A stretch of DNA of 64,000 nt from Comamonas odontotermitis (GCF_020080045.1 NZ_CP083451.1:1922001-1986000); one strand, 5' to 3'. Counted from the stretch's first letter, positions 18,753-29,699 are shown. The notes: a model not told the origin generated them from the letters alone. A program made the numbers and translations.

Positions 18753-20141
18753 ATGGGTGGGGTTGAATACCACACCAAGCTTATGCAGTCTTCCCCAATC
18801 TCTCACGCAGACCACATCCGTCTACTGCTGCGCGATGGTCCACAGACGGCGCGCTACTTGGCCGAGCGGCTCGCGATCAGTCAGCCGACCTTGTCGCGCG
18901 CGCTCACAATGCTGGAGCCGGAACTGGTGCGCATCGGTGCAGCAAGATCTATTCAGTATGCATTGCGCGATGGGTCACGCTCTGCGCTTGATGCTCCCAT
19001 CTACCGTGTGGATACGGCTGGGCGCGTGGGTGCGCTGGGGCGGCTGGTGGCCGTGCGGGCGGAAGGCTTTGTGATGCAGCAGACCGATGGCAAGGCTCTG
19101 CACAGCGAGGGCTTGCCTTGGTGGCTTTACGACATGCGCCCGCAGGGCTATCTGGGGCGCGCCTTTTGTCGCAACCATGGTGGCGCTCTGGCACTGCCTG
19201 AAAACCTCGCATTCTGGGGCGACAGCCATGTGCTGCAGGCTCTGCAACAGCACGGAGCGGATCTGGCGGGCAATCTGCTGGTAGGCGAGCGGGCGTTCCA
19301 ACAGTTCATGAACTCTGGTCCGTTGGAGGCTATCGCTGCCGCCGACAGGCCAGCGCACTACGGTGCACTGGCTGCTGCCGCGGCGCGGGGTGAGGTTGCT
19401 GGCTCGTCTGCAGCGGGAGAGCAGCCCAAGTTCACTGCATTCGCAGAACCTGGGTCGGGCGAGGACGCCGCGCATGTGATTGTGAAGTTCTCCGAGCTGC
19501 AGAACAGCCCGGTGAGCGAGCGCTGGCGCGATCTGCTGCTGGCTGAACATCTGGCACTGGAGGTGTTGCGCGCGAATGGGATTGCCGCTGCGCAGACCCG
19601 GATCATCGACCACGCCGGGCAGCGGTTTCTGCAGGTGCAGCGATTTGACCGGGTCGGGCCGCTGGGGCGTCGAGCGCTGCATTCACTGGCGGCGCTGGAT
19701 GCCGAATTTGTCGGCAGTGCGGGGCGCTGGCCCGACCTTGCGCAGGCGCTGGGTCAGATCAAATGCATTGACGCCGCAGCCGTGCAGGGTGCCGCATTGC
19801 TGTGGGCCTATGGCTATCTGATTGGCAATACCGATATGCATGCGGGAAATCTGTCGTTCATGGCAGAAAATGGCCGCCCCTACGCATTGGCGCCCGCCTA
19901 TGACATGACGCCCATGGCCTTCGCACCGCTGAGTGGCGGAGGACTGCCTCAATCCCTGGCCGAGCCCGTCATTGCTGCGCAGGTGCCCGCTGCCGTGTGG
20001 CAGCAGGCTTTGCCGCTGGCGCAGGCTTTTGTGGCCCAACTGCAAGCCCCCGCGGATTTCAGTGCCAGCTTTGCACCATGCATCGCTGCCTTGCAAGTCC
20101 ATGTGCAAACGGCAGCGCAGCGTATCGAGAGGCTGGCGTAA
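18753..20141 (+). CDS. yjjJ: HipA-family kinase with N-terminal HTH (YjjJ type)
   Basis: The product is 462 residues. Residues about 20-65 form a winged helix-turn-helix (YLAERLAISQPTLSRALTMLE), and the remainder is a HipA kinase-like fold. Visible HipA elements are GEQPKFTAF, HVIVKFSE, LQVQRFDRVG, IGNTDMHAGNLSF (catalytic Asp loop) and ALAPAYDMTPM (metal-binding Asp). This is the layout of E. coli YjjJ, a HipA-like toxin that carries its own DNA-binding domain and lacks a separate hipB partner. No antitoxin gene adjoins it. The ATG at 18753 follows an AT-rich region with ATTCATG-type repeats that could be its own operator; an alternative ATG is at 18783. Confidence 0.88.
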   Translation: MGGVEYHTKLMQSSPISHADHIRLLLRDGPQTARYLAERLAISQPTLSRALTMLEPELVRIGAARSIQYALRDGSRSALDAPIYRVDTAGRVGALGRLVAVRAEGFVMQQTDGKALHSEGLPWWLYDMRPQGYLGRAFCRNHGGALALPENLAFWGDSHVLQALQQHGADLAGNLLVGERAFQQFMNSGPLEAIAAADRPAHYGALAAAAARGEVAGSSAAGEQPKFTAFAEPGSGEDAAHVIVKFSELQNSPVSERWRDLLLAEHLALEVLRANGIAAAQTRIIDHAGQRFLQVQRFDRVGPLGRRALHSLAALDAEFVGSAGRWPDLAQALGQIKCIDAAAVQGAALLWAYGYLIGNTDMHAGNLSFMAENGRPYALAPAYDMTPMAFAPLSGGGLPQSLAEPVIAAQVPAAVWQQALPLAQAFVAQLQAPADFSASFAPCIAALQVHVQTAAQRIERLA

Positions 20142-20203
20142 GGGGCGGTCAGCTTGCGATTGAGGTGCGGTTTGGCTTCCTTTCCGGGTCATGCTGCAGC
20201 GTG

Positions 20204-21334
20204 TTAGCTGCTTTGCCGCTGCACCAGGGTGTAGCCCAGGTCCAGCCGGGGCTGGGGTACGGACTGCCCGCGTATCAGCTGCAGCAGCATGGTGGCAGCC
20301 TGTTCTCCCACGGTGCCGCGTGGCGTGCGGATGGTGGTGAGCGGCGGCACCATCTGGTCGCTGCCGGGCAGGTCGTTGAAGCCGGCAATGGCAATCTGCC
20401 CCGGAACCTGCAGCCCCAGACGGGTAGCGGCGAGCAGGGCGCCCTGGGCAATGTCGTCGTTGCAGAAAAAGATGGCATCCACCGCTGGCTGGGTGCGCAG
20501 TACCTGTTCAAAAAGCTGCGAACCCAGGGCAAGGGAGGAGCGCTCGGGGTTCAGGATTTCCAGCGACGGATCGTAGAGGCCCGCGGTTTGCAGCGCCAGG
20601 CGGTAGCCTGCCAGGCGCTGGAGCACGCGGGCATCGAGCTGCGCACCGCAGAACGCGATGCGCCGGCAGCCTCTCTCCAGTAGGTGCCGGGTGATGGCAG
20701 CGCCCGCATCGGTCTGCGAGAAACCGACGCTGTAGACGGGGCTGGGGACGGTGGCTGCGGGCTCGGTTCCGGAGCCGGTGCCGGTGTCGATGTCTTTAGC
20801 GGCGGGATCGTGCAATTCCATCACATGCACACGCGGAATGGTGCTGGCAGTCAGCAGCTGCGCCGCGCCCGGGCTGCGGTCAAAGCCTGTCAGCAGCAGG
20901 CCGGCGGGGCGCATGGGCAGGTAGGCGCGCAGCAGTTGCTCTTCTTCGGCGCTGTCGTAGTGCGTCACGCCGATCAGCATATGGTGGCCTGCGGCAAACA
21001 GCACCTTGTGGGCGGCTTCCAGCAGGTCCACGAACAAGGTGTTCGACAGCAGCGGAATCAGCACCAGCACCTGCGTGCTCTTTTGCGAGGCGAGGGCGCG
21101 TGCCGCCGGGTCTGGCACATAGCCCATGCGCTCGGCCACGGCGCGCACCTTGTCGACCAGCGCCGCATCCACGCGCCGCTCGCCACGCAGGGCGCGCGAG
21201 ACGGTGATCGGGCTCACGCCGGCTTCGGCGGCGACATCGCTCAAGGTGATGCGGCCGCTGGCACGGGAGCGCCGGGCCTCTTTGTCGGTGGCAGATAGGG
21301 GCTGGGGGGCCGCAGGGGCCGGCTTGGCGGGCAA
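20204..21334 (-). CDS. gntR: LacI-family repressor of gluconate genes (GntR type)
   Basis: The product is 376 residues. The HTH spans about residues 29-60 (ITLSDVAAEAGVSPITVSRALRGERRVDAALVDKV), followed by a periplasmic-binding-protein-like effector domain. The start is a TTG at 21334 with AGGAGA five bases upstream; no ATG precedes the HTH. The gene is divergent from gntK, and the gap holds two CG-centred palindromes typical of LacI operators. It most likely represses gntK, the TRAP transporter, edd and eda until gluconate or a related sugar acid is present. It has a proline-alanine-rich 25-residue N-terminal extension. The ligand is inferred from gene context. Confidence 0.9.
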   Translation of the reverse strand: MPAKPAPAAPQPLSATDKEARRSRASGRITLSDVAAEAGVSPITVSRALRGERRVDAALVDKVRAVAERMGYVPDPAARALASQKSTQVLVLIPLLSNTLFVDLLEAAHKVLFAAGHHMLIGVTHYDSAEEEQLLRAYLPMRPAGLLLTGFDRSPGAAQLLTASTIPRVHVMELHDPAAKDIDTGTGSGTEPAATVPSPVYSVGFSQTDAGAAITRHLLERGCRRIAFCGAQLDARVLQRLAGYRLALQTAGLYDPSLEILNPERSSLALGSQLFEQVLRTQPAVDAIFFCNDDIAQGALLAATRLGLQVPGQIAIAGFNDLPGSDQMVPPLTTIRTPRGTVGEQAATMLLQLIRGQSVPQPRLDLGYTLVQRQSS

Positions 21335-21339
21335 GGGAT

Positions 21340-21345
21340 TCTCCT
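21340..21345 (-). promoter_or_regulatory. Ribosome binding site that fixes a TTG start
   Basis: AGGAGA on the minus strand lies five bases before the TTG at 21334. Because no ATG or GTG precedes the helix-turn-helix of the LacI-family gene, this site decides the start. Confidence 0.7.
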
Positions 21346-21372
21346 AGGTCTGGCGCGTAGTTATGCGGCTAT

Positions 21373-21384
21373 GATAGCGCTATC
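21373..21384. promoter_or_regulatory. LacI-type operator, site 1
   Basis: GATAGCGCTATC is a perfect 12-bp palindrome with a CG-type centre, 38 bases upstream of the LacI-family gene. An extended copy lies at 21495-21510. Confidence 0.75.
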
Positions 21385-21494
21385 CCAATCTTTTCGATAC
21401 AGGGTTTGCAGTGGCTTGAAGCGAATTTTCGTGTGCTGATAGAAGTGCCGATTTTTCCAGAATATCAAGGCATTGCATTTATTTTTGACTCTAT

Positions 21495-21510
21495 TGGATA
21501 GCGCTATCCA
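21495..21510. promoter_or_regulatory. LacI-type operator, site 2
   Basis: TGGATAGCGCTATCCA is a perfect 16-bp palindrome that shares the GATAGCGCTATC core with site 1. It ends directly before the likely gntK start, so a bound repressor would block transcription or initiation. The sites are 124 bp apart centre to centre, about twelve helical turns, a spacing that would allow looping. Confidence 0.8.
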
Positions 21511-21511
21511 G

Positions 21512-22057
21512 ATGACCGAGAACACCATTCCTGCTCCCTTTCCCCCGATGGCCCTGGTTGTCATGGGGGTGTCGGGCTGCGGCAAATCCAGCGCGGGGGA
21601 GGCCATTGCCCGGCAACTGGGCTGGCAACTGGTGGAGGGCGATACCTACCATGCGCCCGAGAGCGTTGCCAAGATGGCCGCAGGCATTGCACTGACCGAT
21701 GCCGACCGCGAAGGCTGGCTGGCGCGCCTGGCGGCCCTGCTGGCCGGGGCCGATGCACAGCACGGCGTGGTGCTGACCTGCTCGGCCCTCAAGCGCAAGT
21801 ACCGCGATCAATTGCGTGCCGCCCAGCCTGGCCTGGGCTTTGTGTTTCTGGATCTGGATTACGAAACGGCCCTGGCTCGTGTGCAGACGCGAGGCGGGCA
21901 TTTTTTCTCGCCGGAGCTGGTGGCCAACCAGTTCGCCACCTTGCAGGACCCGCGAGCCGAACCCGATGTCCTGACCTTGAAGGCGACCGAGCCGCTGGCA
22001 GAGATCGCGCTGGCCACGCAGCAATGGGTCAAGGCCATGCCGTTGGCCCGGCAGTGA
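21512..22057 (+). CDS. gntK: Gluconokinase
   Basis: The product is 181 residues from the ATG at 21512. It phosphorylates D-gluconate to 6-phosphogluconate. The P-loop VMGVSGCGKSSAG is near residues 17-29. VEGDTYHAPESVAKMAAGIALTDADREGWL, CSALKRKYRDQLR and RGGHFFSPELVANQFATLQDP follow, all diagnostic of GntK. The start is uncertain: the 16-bp operator palindrome ends one base before it and leaves no ribosome binding site, so an ATG at 21548 is an alternative. It is the first gene of the gluconate/Entner-Doudoroff unit. Confidence 0.92.
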   Translation: MTENTIPAPFPPMALVVMGVSGCGKSSAGEAIARQLGWQLVEGDTYHAPESVAKMAAGIALTDADREGWLARLAALLAGADAQHGVVLTCSALKRKYRDQLRAAQPGLGFVFLDLDYETALARVQTRGGHFFSPELVANQFATLQDPRAEPDVLTLKATEPLAEIALATQQWVKAMPLARQ

Positions 22058-22100
22058 AAGCAGTGAACCCACCCCAAGAATCAATCACAGGAGACTGACG

Positions 22101-22607
22101 ATGACAACCCCTGACCAGGAAGCGAAAAAGCCCAAACCGCGCATCCAGCGGATGGCAGAAGCCCTGATGGTGCTGGCGTTGGCGGGCATGGTGATCGCCG
22201 TGTTCGTCAACGTCGTTCTGCGCTATCTCTTTCACACCAGCATCGTATCGTACGAAGAGGTATCGCGCCTGCTGTTTGTCTGGCTGGTGGCCATCGGCGC
22301 GATTGTTGCGGCATTTGAAGGCGCGCACCTGGGTTTCGATCTGGTGACTTCGCGCGTCGGCCCCGCCACGCGCAAGGCCCTGTTCTGGGTGTCGCAGTTC
22401 CTCATCGCCGCTTGCATGCTGATGCTGCTGTGGGGATCGTGGGAGCAGGTGGTGGCAGGCTGGAGCAGCTACAGCACCGTGCTGGGCTACCCGCTTGCCC
22501 TGGGCGCGGCGGCGACCCTGGTGCTGTCCGTGGGCATGCTGGTGGTCGTGGTGCGCGATGCGTTGCGCGGCGGCCCGGCGCAATCGGCTGACGCCATGGT
22601 GGAATAA
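22101..22607 (+). CDS. dctQ: TRAP transporter small permease (DctQ)
   Basis: The product is 168 residues with four hydrophobic helices (about 18-38, 55-75, 98-118 and 133-153). It has the DctQ pattern VFVNVVLRYLFHTSIVSYEEVSRLLFVWLVAIGA. It is the small membrane subunit of a tripartite sodium-driven uptake system and works with the downstream DctM and DctP. AGGAGA precedes the ATG. Its position between gntK and edd suggests the substrate is gluconate or a closely related sugar acid. Confidence 0.92.
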   Translation: MTTPDQEAKKPKPRIQRMAEALMVLALAGMVIAVFVNVVLRYLFHTSIVSYEEVSRLLFVWLVAIGAIVAAFEGAHLGFDLVTSRVGPATRKALFWVSQFLIAACMLMLLWGSWEQVVAGWSSYSTVLGYPLALGAAATLVLSVGMLVVVVRDALRGGPAQSADAMVE

Positions 22608-22618
22608 GGAGCGCAGCC

Positions 22619-23899
22619 ATGGTCGTGACCCTGATTTTTCTCTCGGTGCTGATTGGCGGCATGGTGATCGGCATGCCGATTGCGCACGCCCTGGTGCTGA
22701 CCGGCGTGGCACTGATGTGGCATCTGGATTTCTTCGATACCCAGTTGCTCGCGCAGAACCTGCAGGCCGGGTTTGACAACTTTCCATTGCTGGCCGTGCC
22801 GTTCTTCATTCTGGCCGGTGAGCTGATGAATGCAGGCGGCCTGTCGCGCCGCATCATTGCACTGGCGCAGGCCTTTGTGGGCCATATCCGTGGCGGGCTG
22901 GGCTATGTGGCCATTGGCGCGGCGGTGCTGCTGGCGTCGATGAGCGGCTCGGCCATTGCCGATACTGCGGCGCTTGCTACCATTTTGCTGCCGATGATGC
23001 GCGATCAGAAGTACCCCGACAGCTACAGCTCGGGCCTGCTGGCCTCGGGCGGCATCATTGCGCCCATCATTCCGCCATCCATGCCTTTCGTGATCTATGG
23101 GGTGACCACCAACACCTCGATCAGCAAACTGTTCCTCTCGGGCGTGGTGCCGGGCCTCATCATGGGCGTGTTCCTGATCGGCGCGTGGTGGAAGATTGCC
23201 GCCAAGTACGACCTGCGCTCCGGTGAGCGCGTGGCGTGGGGCGCGCGCATGAAGGCACTGGCCAAGAGCTTCTGGGCCATGATGATGCCCGTCATCATTC
23301 TGGGCGGGCTCAAGGGGGGTGTGTTCACCCCGACCGAGGCGGCCGTGGTGGCCGCCGTGTATGCGCTGTTCGTGTCGATGGTGGTGTACCGCGAGATGAG
23401 CTGGTACAAGCTGTACGAGGTGTTTCTGGCCGCAGCCAAGACGACGGCGGTGGTGATGTTCCTGTGCGGCGCAGCCACCGTCACCGCCTACATGATCACG
23501 CTGGCCGATCTGCCCAACATGCTGGCCGACAGCTTCTCGGGCCTTCTGGGGCAGCCGATGCTGTTCATGGCGGTGATGATGATTTTCCTGCTGGTGGTGG
23601 GTACGGCGATGGATCTGACGCCAACGATCCTGATCTTCGGCCCTGTGTGCGCGCCGCTGGCTGCCAAGGCCGGTATCGATCCAGTGTACTTCGGCTTCAT
23701 GTTCATCTATGTGGGCTGCATCGGCCTCATCACCCCGCCCGTGGGCACGGTGCAGAACGTGGTGGCGGGCGTGGGCAGGCTGCGCATGGAGGTGGTCATC
23801 AAGGGCACGACGCCGTTTCTCTTGGCCTATGTGTTTCTGGCGGCGCTCCTGGTGGTGTTTCCGCAGATCGTGACCGTGCCGCTCAAGTGGATGCATTGA
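22619..23899 (+). CDS. dctM: TRAP transporter large permease (DctM)
   Basis: The product is 426 residues with about 12 hydrophobic helices. Family segments include PLLAVPFFILAGELMNAGGLSRRI, SGSAIADTAALATILLPMM, IIAPIIPPSMPFVIYGV and the C-terminal ITPPVGTVQNVVAG. It is the channel subunit that carries the solute with sodium. The gene begins 11 bases after dctQ, with AAGGAG at the dctQ stop. The substrate is inferred to be gluconate from the operon. Confidence 0.93.
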   Translation: MVVTLIFLSVLIGGMVIGMPIAHALVLTGVALMWHLDFFDTQLLAQNLQAGFDNFPLLAVPFFILAGELMNAGGLSRRIIALAQAFVGHIRGGLGYVAIGAAVLLASMSGSAIADTAALATILLPMMRDQKYPDSYSSGLLASGGIIAPIIPPSMPFVIYGVTTNTSISKLFLSGVVPGLIMGVFLIGAWWKIAAKYDLRSGERVAWGARMKALAKSFWAMMMPVIILGGLKGGVFTPTEAAVVAAVYALFVSMVVYREMSWYKLYEVFLAAAKTTAVVMFLCGAATVTAYMITLADLPNMLADSFSGLLGQPMLFMAVMMIFLLVVGTAMDLTPTILIFGPVCAPLAAKAGIDPVYFGFMFIYVGCIGLITPPVGTVQNVVAGVGRLRMEVVIKGTTPFLLAYVFLAALLVVFPQIVTVPLKWMH

Positions 23900-23905
23900 C
23901 AACGG

Positions 23906-23972
23906 TTTTTTACTATCTATTTGATAGCTGGTTGCGCTTGATGGTTGGGCGCTGAAAACCAGTTTTGTTTCG
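23906..23972 (+). repeat. Dispersed GCTATC-type repeat
   Basis: TACTATCTATTTGATAGCTG, then TTGCGCTTGATGGTTGGGCG and CTGAAAACCAGTTTTG. It is among the best copies of the family. It occupies the gap between dctM and dctP and could form a hairpin that adjusts expression of dctP relative to the permease. Confidence 0.65.
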
Positions 23973-24018
23973 ATATTGATTCAACCCCGGGCCGCGTGCC
24001 CAACAAAAGGAGACAGGT

Positions 24019-25047
24019 ATGCGTATCCAATTTTCCAAGCTGACCGCGGTGGGCGCGCTCGTGGGCCTGATGGCTGCAGGCGCGGCCACGCAGGCGCTCG
24101 CCCAGGATTTCAAGCCTCGCATCGTGCGCTTTGGCTATGGCCTGGTGGAGGATTCCAACCAGGGGCGCGCGGCGCGCTTCTTTGCGCAGGAGGTCGAGAA
24201 GGCATCGGGCGGCAAGATGAAGGTGCGCGCCATCGGCAATGCATCGCTGGGGTCGGACACGCAGATGCAGCAGGCGCTGATTGGCGGTGCGCAGGAGATG
24301 ATGGTGGGCTCGACCGCCACCCTGGTCGGTCTTGCGCCCGAGATGGCGGTGTGGGACACGCCGTTTCTCTTCAGCAACGTGAAGGAAGCGGACGCCGTGC
24401 TGGACGGCCCGGTGGGTGAAAAGGTCAAGGCGACGCTGGAGCCCAAGGGCATGGTCGGCCTTGTGTACTGGGAAAATGGCTTTCGCAACCTGACCAACAA
24501 CAAGCGGCCAATCGCCAAGCTGGAAGACCTGCAGGACGTGAAGCTGCGTGTGATGCAGAACAACGTGTTCCTCGACAGCTTCAAGGCCCTGGGCGCCAAC
24601 GCCGTGCCGCTGCCGTTCTCCGAACTCTTCACCGCGCTGGAAACCAAGGCGGTGGATGGCCAGGAAAACCCGTACAACACCGTGCTGTCAAGCAAGTTCT
24701 ACGAAGTGCAGAAGTACCTGACCGTTTCCAACCACGTCTACAGCCCCTGGATCGTGACGGTGAGCAAGAAATGGTGGGATGGCCTGAGCGCCGCCGAGAA
24801 GAAGGTGCTGCAGGACGCTGCCATCAAGAGCCGTGATTTCGAGCGCAAGGACACCCGCGAAGAAGCCGCCAAGGCCCTGGCCGACATCAAGACCAAGGGC
24901 ATGCAGGTGAATGAGCTGCCTGCCGCCGAGGCCAACCGCATGCGTGACAAATTGACGTCGGTCAATGCAGGCATTGCCAAGACCGTGGGGCAGGGCACCT
25001 GGGACGCCGTGCAAGGCGCCGTCAAGCAGGCGCGCGATGCAAAATAA
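24019..25047 (+). CDS. dctP: TRAP transporter solute-binding protein (DctP)
   Basis: The product is 342 residues with a clear Sec signal peptide (SKLTAVGALVGLMAAGAATQALA, cleavage before QDFKP near residue 29). The mature protein shows DctP features: RFGYGLVEDSNQGRAARFFAQEV, LRVMQNNVFLDSFKALGANAVPLPFSELFTALETKAVDGQENP (the substrate-carboxylate arginine lies in LRV). It delivers the sugar acid to DctQM in the periplasm. AAAGGAGA precedes the ATG. Gluconate is the inferred ligand. Confidence 0.93.
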   Translation: MRIQFSKLTAVGALVGLMAAGAATQALAQDFKPRIVRFGYGLVEDSNQGRAARFFAQEVEKASGGKMKVRAIGNASLGSDTQMQQALIGGAQEMMVGSTATLVGLAPEMAVWDTPFLFSNVKEADAVLDGPVGEKVKATLEPKGMVGLVYWENGFRNLTNNKRPIAKLEDLQDVKLRVMQNNVFLDSFKALGANAVPLPFSELFTALETKAVDGQENPYNTVLSSKFYEVQKYLTVSNHVYSPWIVTVSKKWWDGLSAAEKKVLQDAAIKSRDFERKDTREEAAKALADIKTKGMQVNELPAAEANRMRDKLTSVNAGIAKTVGQGTWDAVQGAVKQARDAK

Positions 25048-25228
25048 GTAGCAAAAATATGCGCCTGCGCACATTGTGTAAGGCGCGTATGCTATAAAAA
25101 TAGACAAAACCAAGCGCAGCGCAGACTGCGCCTTGAACGCGGAGGGTGTGTTGGCGGTCTGCGCGCAAGGCACAGGCCACCAGGGCTCGTGAGGAGACCG
25201 CAGACACGCCCATACAAAGGAAATCCCC

Positions 25229-27063
<1,835 letters not shown>

Positions 27064-27079
<16 letters not shown>

Positions 27080-27705
27080 CAGCTTTATCGATCATGCAGA
27101 ACGCACCGGTCATTCCGGTGATCGTGCTGCACGATGTGGACCACGCCGTATCGATGGCCAAGGCCCTGGTGGGTGGCGGCATCCGCGTGCTGGAGGTGAC
27201 CTTGCGCACGCCGCAAGGCCTGCCCAGCATCGAGGCCATTGCCAAGGCGGTGCCCGAAGCCATCGTGGGGGCTGGCACCGTGCGCAGCAGTGCCGACGCC
27301 AAGGCCGCCGCAGCTGCGGGCGCGCGCTTCGCCGTGAGCCCCGGTTACACGCACGCCGTGGGCCAGGCCTGCCGCGATCTCAAGCTCCCGCTGCTGCCCG
27401 GTGTGGCTACCAGCAGCGAAATCATGCAGGCGCAGGAAGATGGCTTCAACGAGCTGAAATTCTTCCCCGCCATGCAGGCCGGTGGCATCAACATGCTCAA
27501 GGCCTGGCAGGGCCCGTTCGGCGAAGTGCGCTTCTGTCCCACCGGAGGCATCACGCAGGCCAATGCGACCGAGTTTCTGGCGCTGAAGAACGTGGTTTGC
27601 GTGGGCGGCTCGTGGCTGGTGCCGACCGACACGCTCGAGCGTGGCGACTGGGAGCGCATCACACTGCTGGCGCGCGAAGCCGCAGCCTTGCCCCGCAAGG
27701 CTTGA
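27064..27705 (+). CDS. eda: 2-keto-3-deoxy-6-phosphogluconate (KDPG) aldolase
   Basis: The product is 213 residues from the ATG at 27064, inside the end of edd. It splits KDPG into pyruvate and glyceraldehyde 3-phosphate. The TIM-barrel has the catalytic glutamate region VLEVTLRTPQGLPSIEAIA, GAGTVRSSADA, FAVSPGYTHAV and the Schiff-base lysine in NELKFFPAMQAGG, then RFCPTGGITQANA. It is the last gene of the operon and a terminator follows within 60 bases. Confidence 0.95.
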
Positions 27706-27764
27706 TAGGGAGCCAATCCGGCGCTGGCGTGCGTTGAGGCCAGCCGATTACTCCTGATTGAATA

Positions 27765-27807
27765 GCAAAAAGCCCGCGGATCCGTGAAGGATCAGCGGGC
27801 TTTTTGC
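27765..27807 (+). terminator. Rho-independent terminator after eda
   Basis: GCAAAAAGCCCGC (27765-27777) pairs perfectly with GCGGGCTTTTTGC (27795-27807). The descending arm contains five T residues. It closes the gluconate operon; with A-rich and T-rich arms on both sides it could also work in reverse. Confidence 0.9.
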
Positions 27808-27965
27808 GTGGATTTGTGATGAATCCAAACAAAGCTTTGTTAAATCAAAGTACTGCAGTTCCATATGTTATTCCTATCAATTTATCCTGCGAGGCTTTGG
27901 CGTGCCGCAATGCGCGGGATGTCCGGATGCCTATGTAATGCAAAGAATGCCTTGCCTGATCTGCC

Positions 27966-29699
27966 ATGCCCACCCGTAAAGCCTCATCGCTGACGATCTC
28001 CCTGATTCTGCCTTTCGTGATGCTGATTGCGCTGCTGACAGGCGTGCTCGGCGTGCTGTGGTACTGGACGGGCAGCAAGACCGTCTCGACCCTGTCGCAG
28101 CAGCTGATGGTGGAGATGGCTGAGCGCATCAGCCAGGCGGTCGACCGGCATATCTTCAGCTCGCGCTCCATCATCGAGGCCTCGTTTCCCGAGGGCATGT
28201 ATGCTTCTGGCAGGCTGCAGGACGAGATGCCCGCACTGCGCACCCGCCTGTGGGCCGCAACCTCGCTGACCGGCAATGATGGCGACTACGTGTACTACGG
28301 CAACCAGAGCGGGCAGGGCATTGGCCTGCTGCGCAAGAGCGAGACGGTGGCCGAGCTGCGGCTGAAACTGCGCGCCGAGGATTTCCGCAACATCTATATG
28401 GTGCCGGGAATCAAGGCAGCTCCTGTTCTGCTATCTACCGAGAAGCAGTTGTTCGACCCGCGCACACGCCCCTGGTACACCCTGGCCCAGGCGGCGAAAG
28501 GCCATGTGTGGACGCCGGTGTATATCGACTTCAATGCCCGAGATCTGGTGATGACGCGCGCACGCAGCGTTCATGCCGAGGGTGGTGCGGTCATCGGCGT
28601 GGTGGCCACCGATGTGCTTCTGAACAATCTGCGCCGGTTTGTCGATGCCATGCCGCTGGCCAAGGGGGCCAGTGCCTTCATCATGGAGCCCAATGGCGAT
28701 CTGATTGCCGCCACCGGGCTGGAGAACATCCGCTATGCGGCCGGTGCGCGGCCCAGCCGTGTGAATGCCTGTGCGTCAGGCGATCGTTTGATCGAAGTGG
28801 CCTACGAAAAGCTGCGTTCCCGGTTTGAGGGCTCGATCGAAGTGGCAGAAACCTCGCTGATTTTCGATACGGATGGAAAGGCCATCGAAGTGGCCTACCG
28901 CCGGATTACCGACGATGCCGGCCTGAACTGGCTCGCCGTAGTGGCCGTGCCGCACCAGGAGATGCTGGCCGGCATCCGCTCGCACGTCATCCTGGTGGTT
29001 GCGCTGGGCCTGCTGGCCTTGGGGACTGCCCTGGGCCTGGGCCTGCGCATCTTCGGGGGCCTCGCCCATGACATGCGTTCGCTCACGCATGCGGTGCGCC
29101 GCGTGGGGCAGGGCGAGATCGATGCACCCATCGGGGTTCCCCGCAACGACGAGATCGGGGAGCTGGCCAGCAACGTGCACCACATGCGCCACCGGCTGTT
29201 CACCGACCCGCTGACAGGCGCCTCCAACCGCAGTGCGCTCACGCATATTCTGGACACGCTCACCAGAAAACCGGCCAACGGAGCCCTGCCGGTGCCTTTT
29301 GCGGTCCTTTTCATGGATCTGGACAAGTTCAAGCCGCTCAATGACCGCTGGGGCCATGAAAACGGCGACCTCGCGCTCATCGAGGTGGTGCAGCGCATCC
29401 GCAGCATTCTGCGCGGCAACGACATGCTGGCGCGCCTGGGGGGCGACGAATTCGTCGTGGTGCTGCAGGGGGTGGAAACCCAGGAGCAGGCCAGCATGGT
29501 GCGAGACAAGATCATGGAAGTGCTGAGCAAGGCATTCACCAGCCTCAAGGGTGTGCCTGCGCACGAATCGGTTCACCTGGGGGCATCCATCGGTCAGGCG
29601 ATCTATCCCGCCGATGGCTCCGATGCGCAGACCCTGCTCAAGCACGCGGACCGGGACATGTATCGCCAGAAGGCCAAGGCCCATGGTGACGCCCTGTAG
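27966..29699 (+). CDS. Membrane diguanylate cyclase (sensor-HAMP-GGDEF)
   Basis: The product is 577 residues. A transmembrane helix (about 10-35) and a periplasmic Cache-type sensor region follow (RPWYTLAQAAKGHVWTPVYIDFNARDLVMTRARSV and GVVATDVLLNNLRRFV are typical Cache-domain text). A second helix lies near 340-362, then a HAMP segment, and the C-terminal GGDEF domain starts with FTDPLTGASNRSAL. The active site GGDEF is intact near residue 491. The product-binding I-site RGND lies five residues before it, so the enzyme should be active and feedback-inhibited. It synthesises cyclic di-GMP. The neighbouring surface proteins could be functionally linked through biofilm or adhesion. Confidence 0.92.
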   Translation: MPTRKASSLTISLILPFVMLIALLTGVLGVLWYWTGSKTVSTLSQQLMVEMAERISQAVDRHIFSSRSIIEASFPEGMYASGRLQDEMPALRTRLWAATSLTGNDGDYVYYGNQSGQGIGLLRKSETVAELRLKLRAEDFRNIYMVPGIKAAPVLLSTEKQLFDPRTRPWYTLAQAAKGHVWTPVYIDFNARDLVMTRARSVHAEGGAVIGVVATDVLLNNLRRFVDAMPLAKGASAFIMEPNGDLIAATGLENIRYAAGARPSRVNACASGDRLIEVAYEKLRSRFEGSIEVAETSLIFDTDGKAIEVAYRRITDDAGLNWLAVVAVPHQEMLAGIRSHVILVVALGLLALGTALGLGLRIFGGLAHDMRSLTHAVRRVGQGEIDAPIGVPRNDEIGELASNVHHMRHRLFTDPLTGASNRSALTHILDTLTRKPANGALPVPFAVLFMDLDKFKPLNDRWGHENGDLALIEVVQRIRSILRGNDMLARLGGDEFVVVLQGVETQEQASMVRDKIMEVLSKAFTSLKGVPAHESVHLGASIGQAIYPADGSDAQTLLKHADRDMYRQKAKAHGDAL

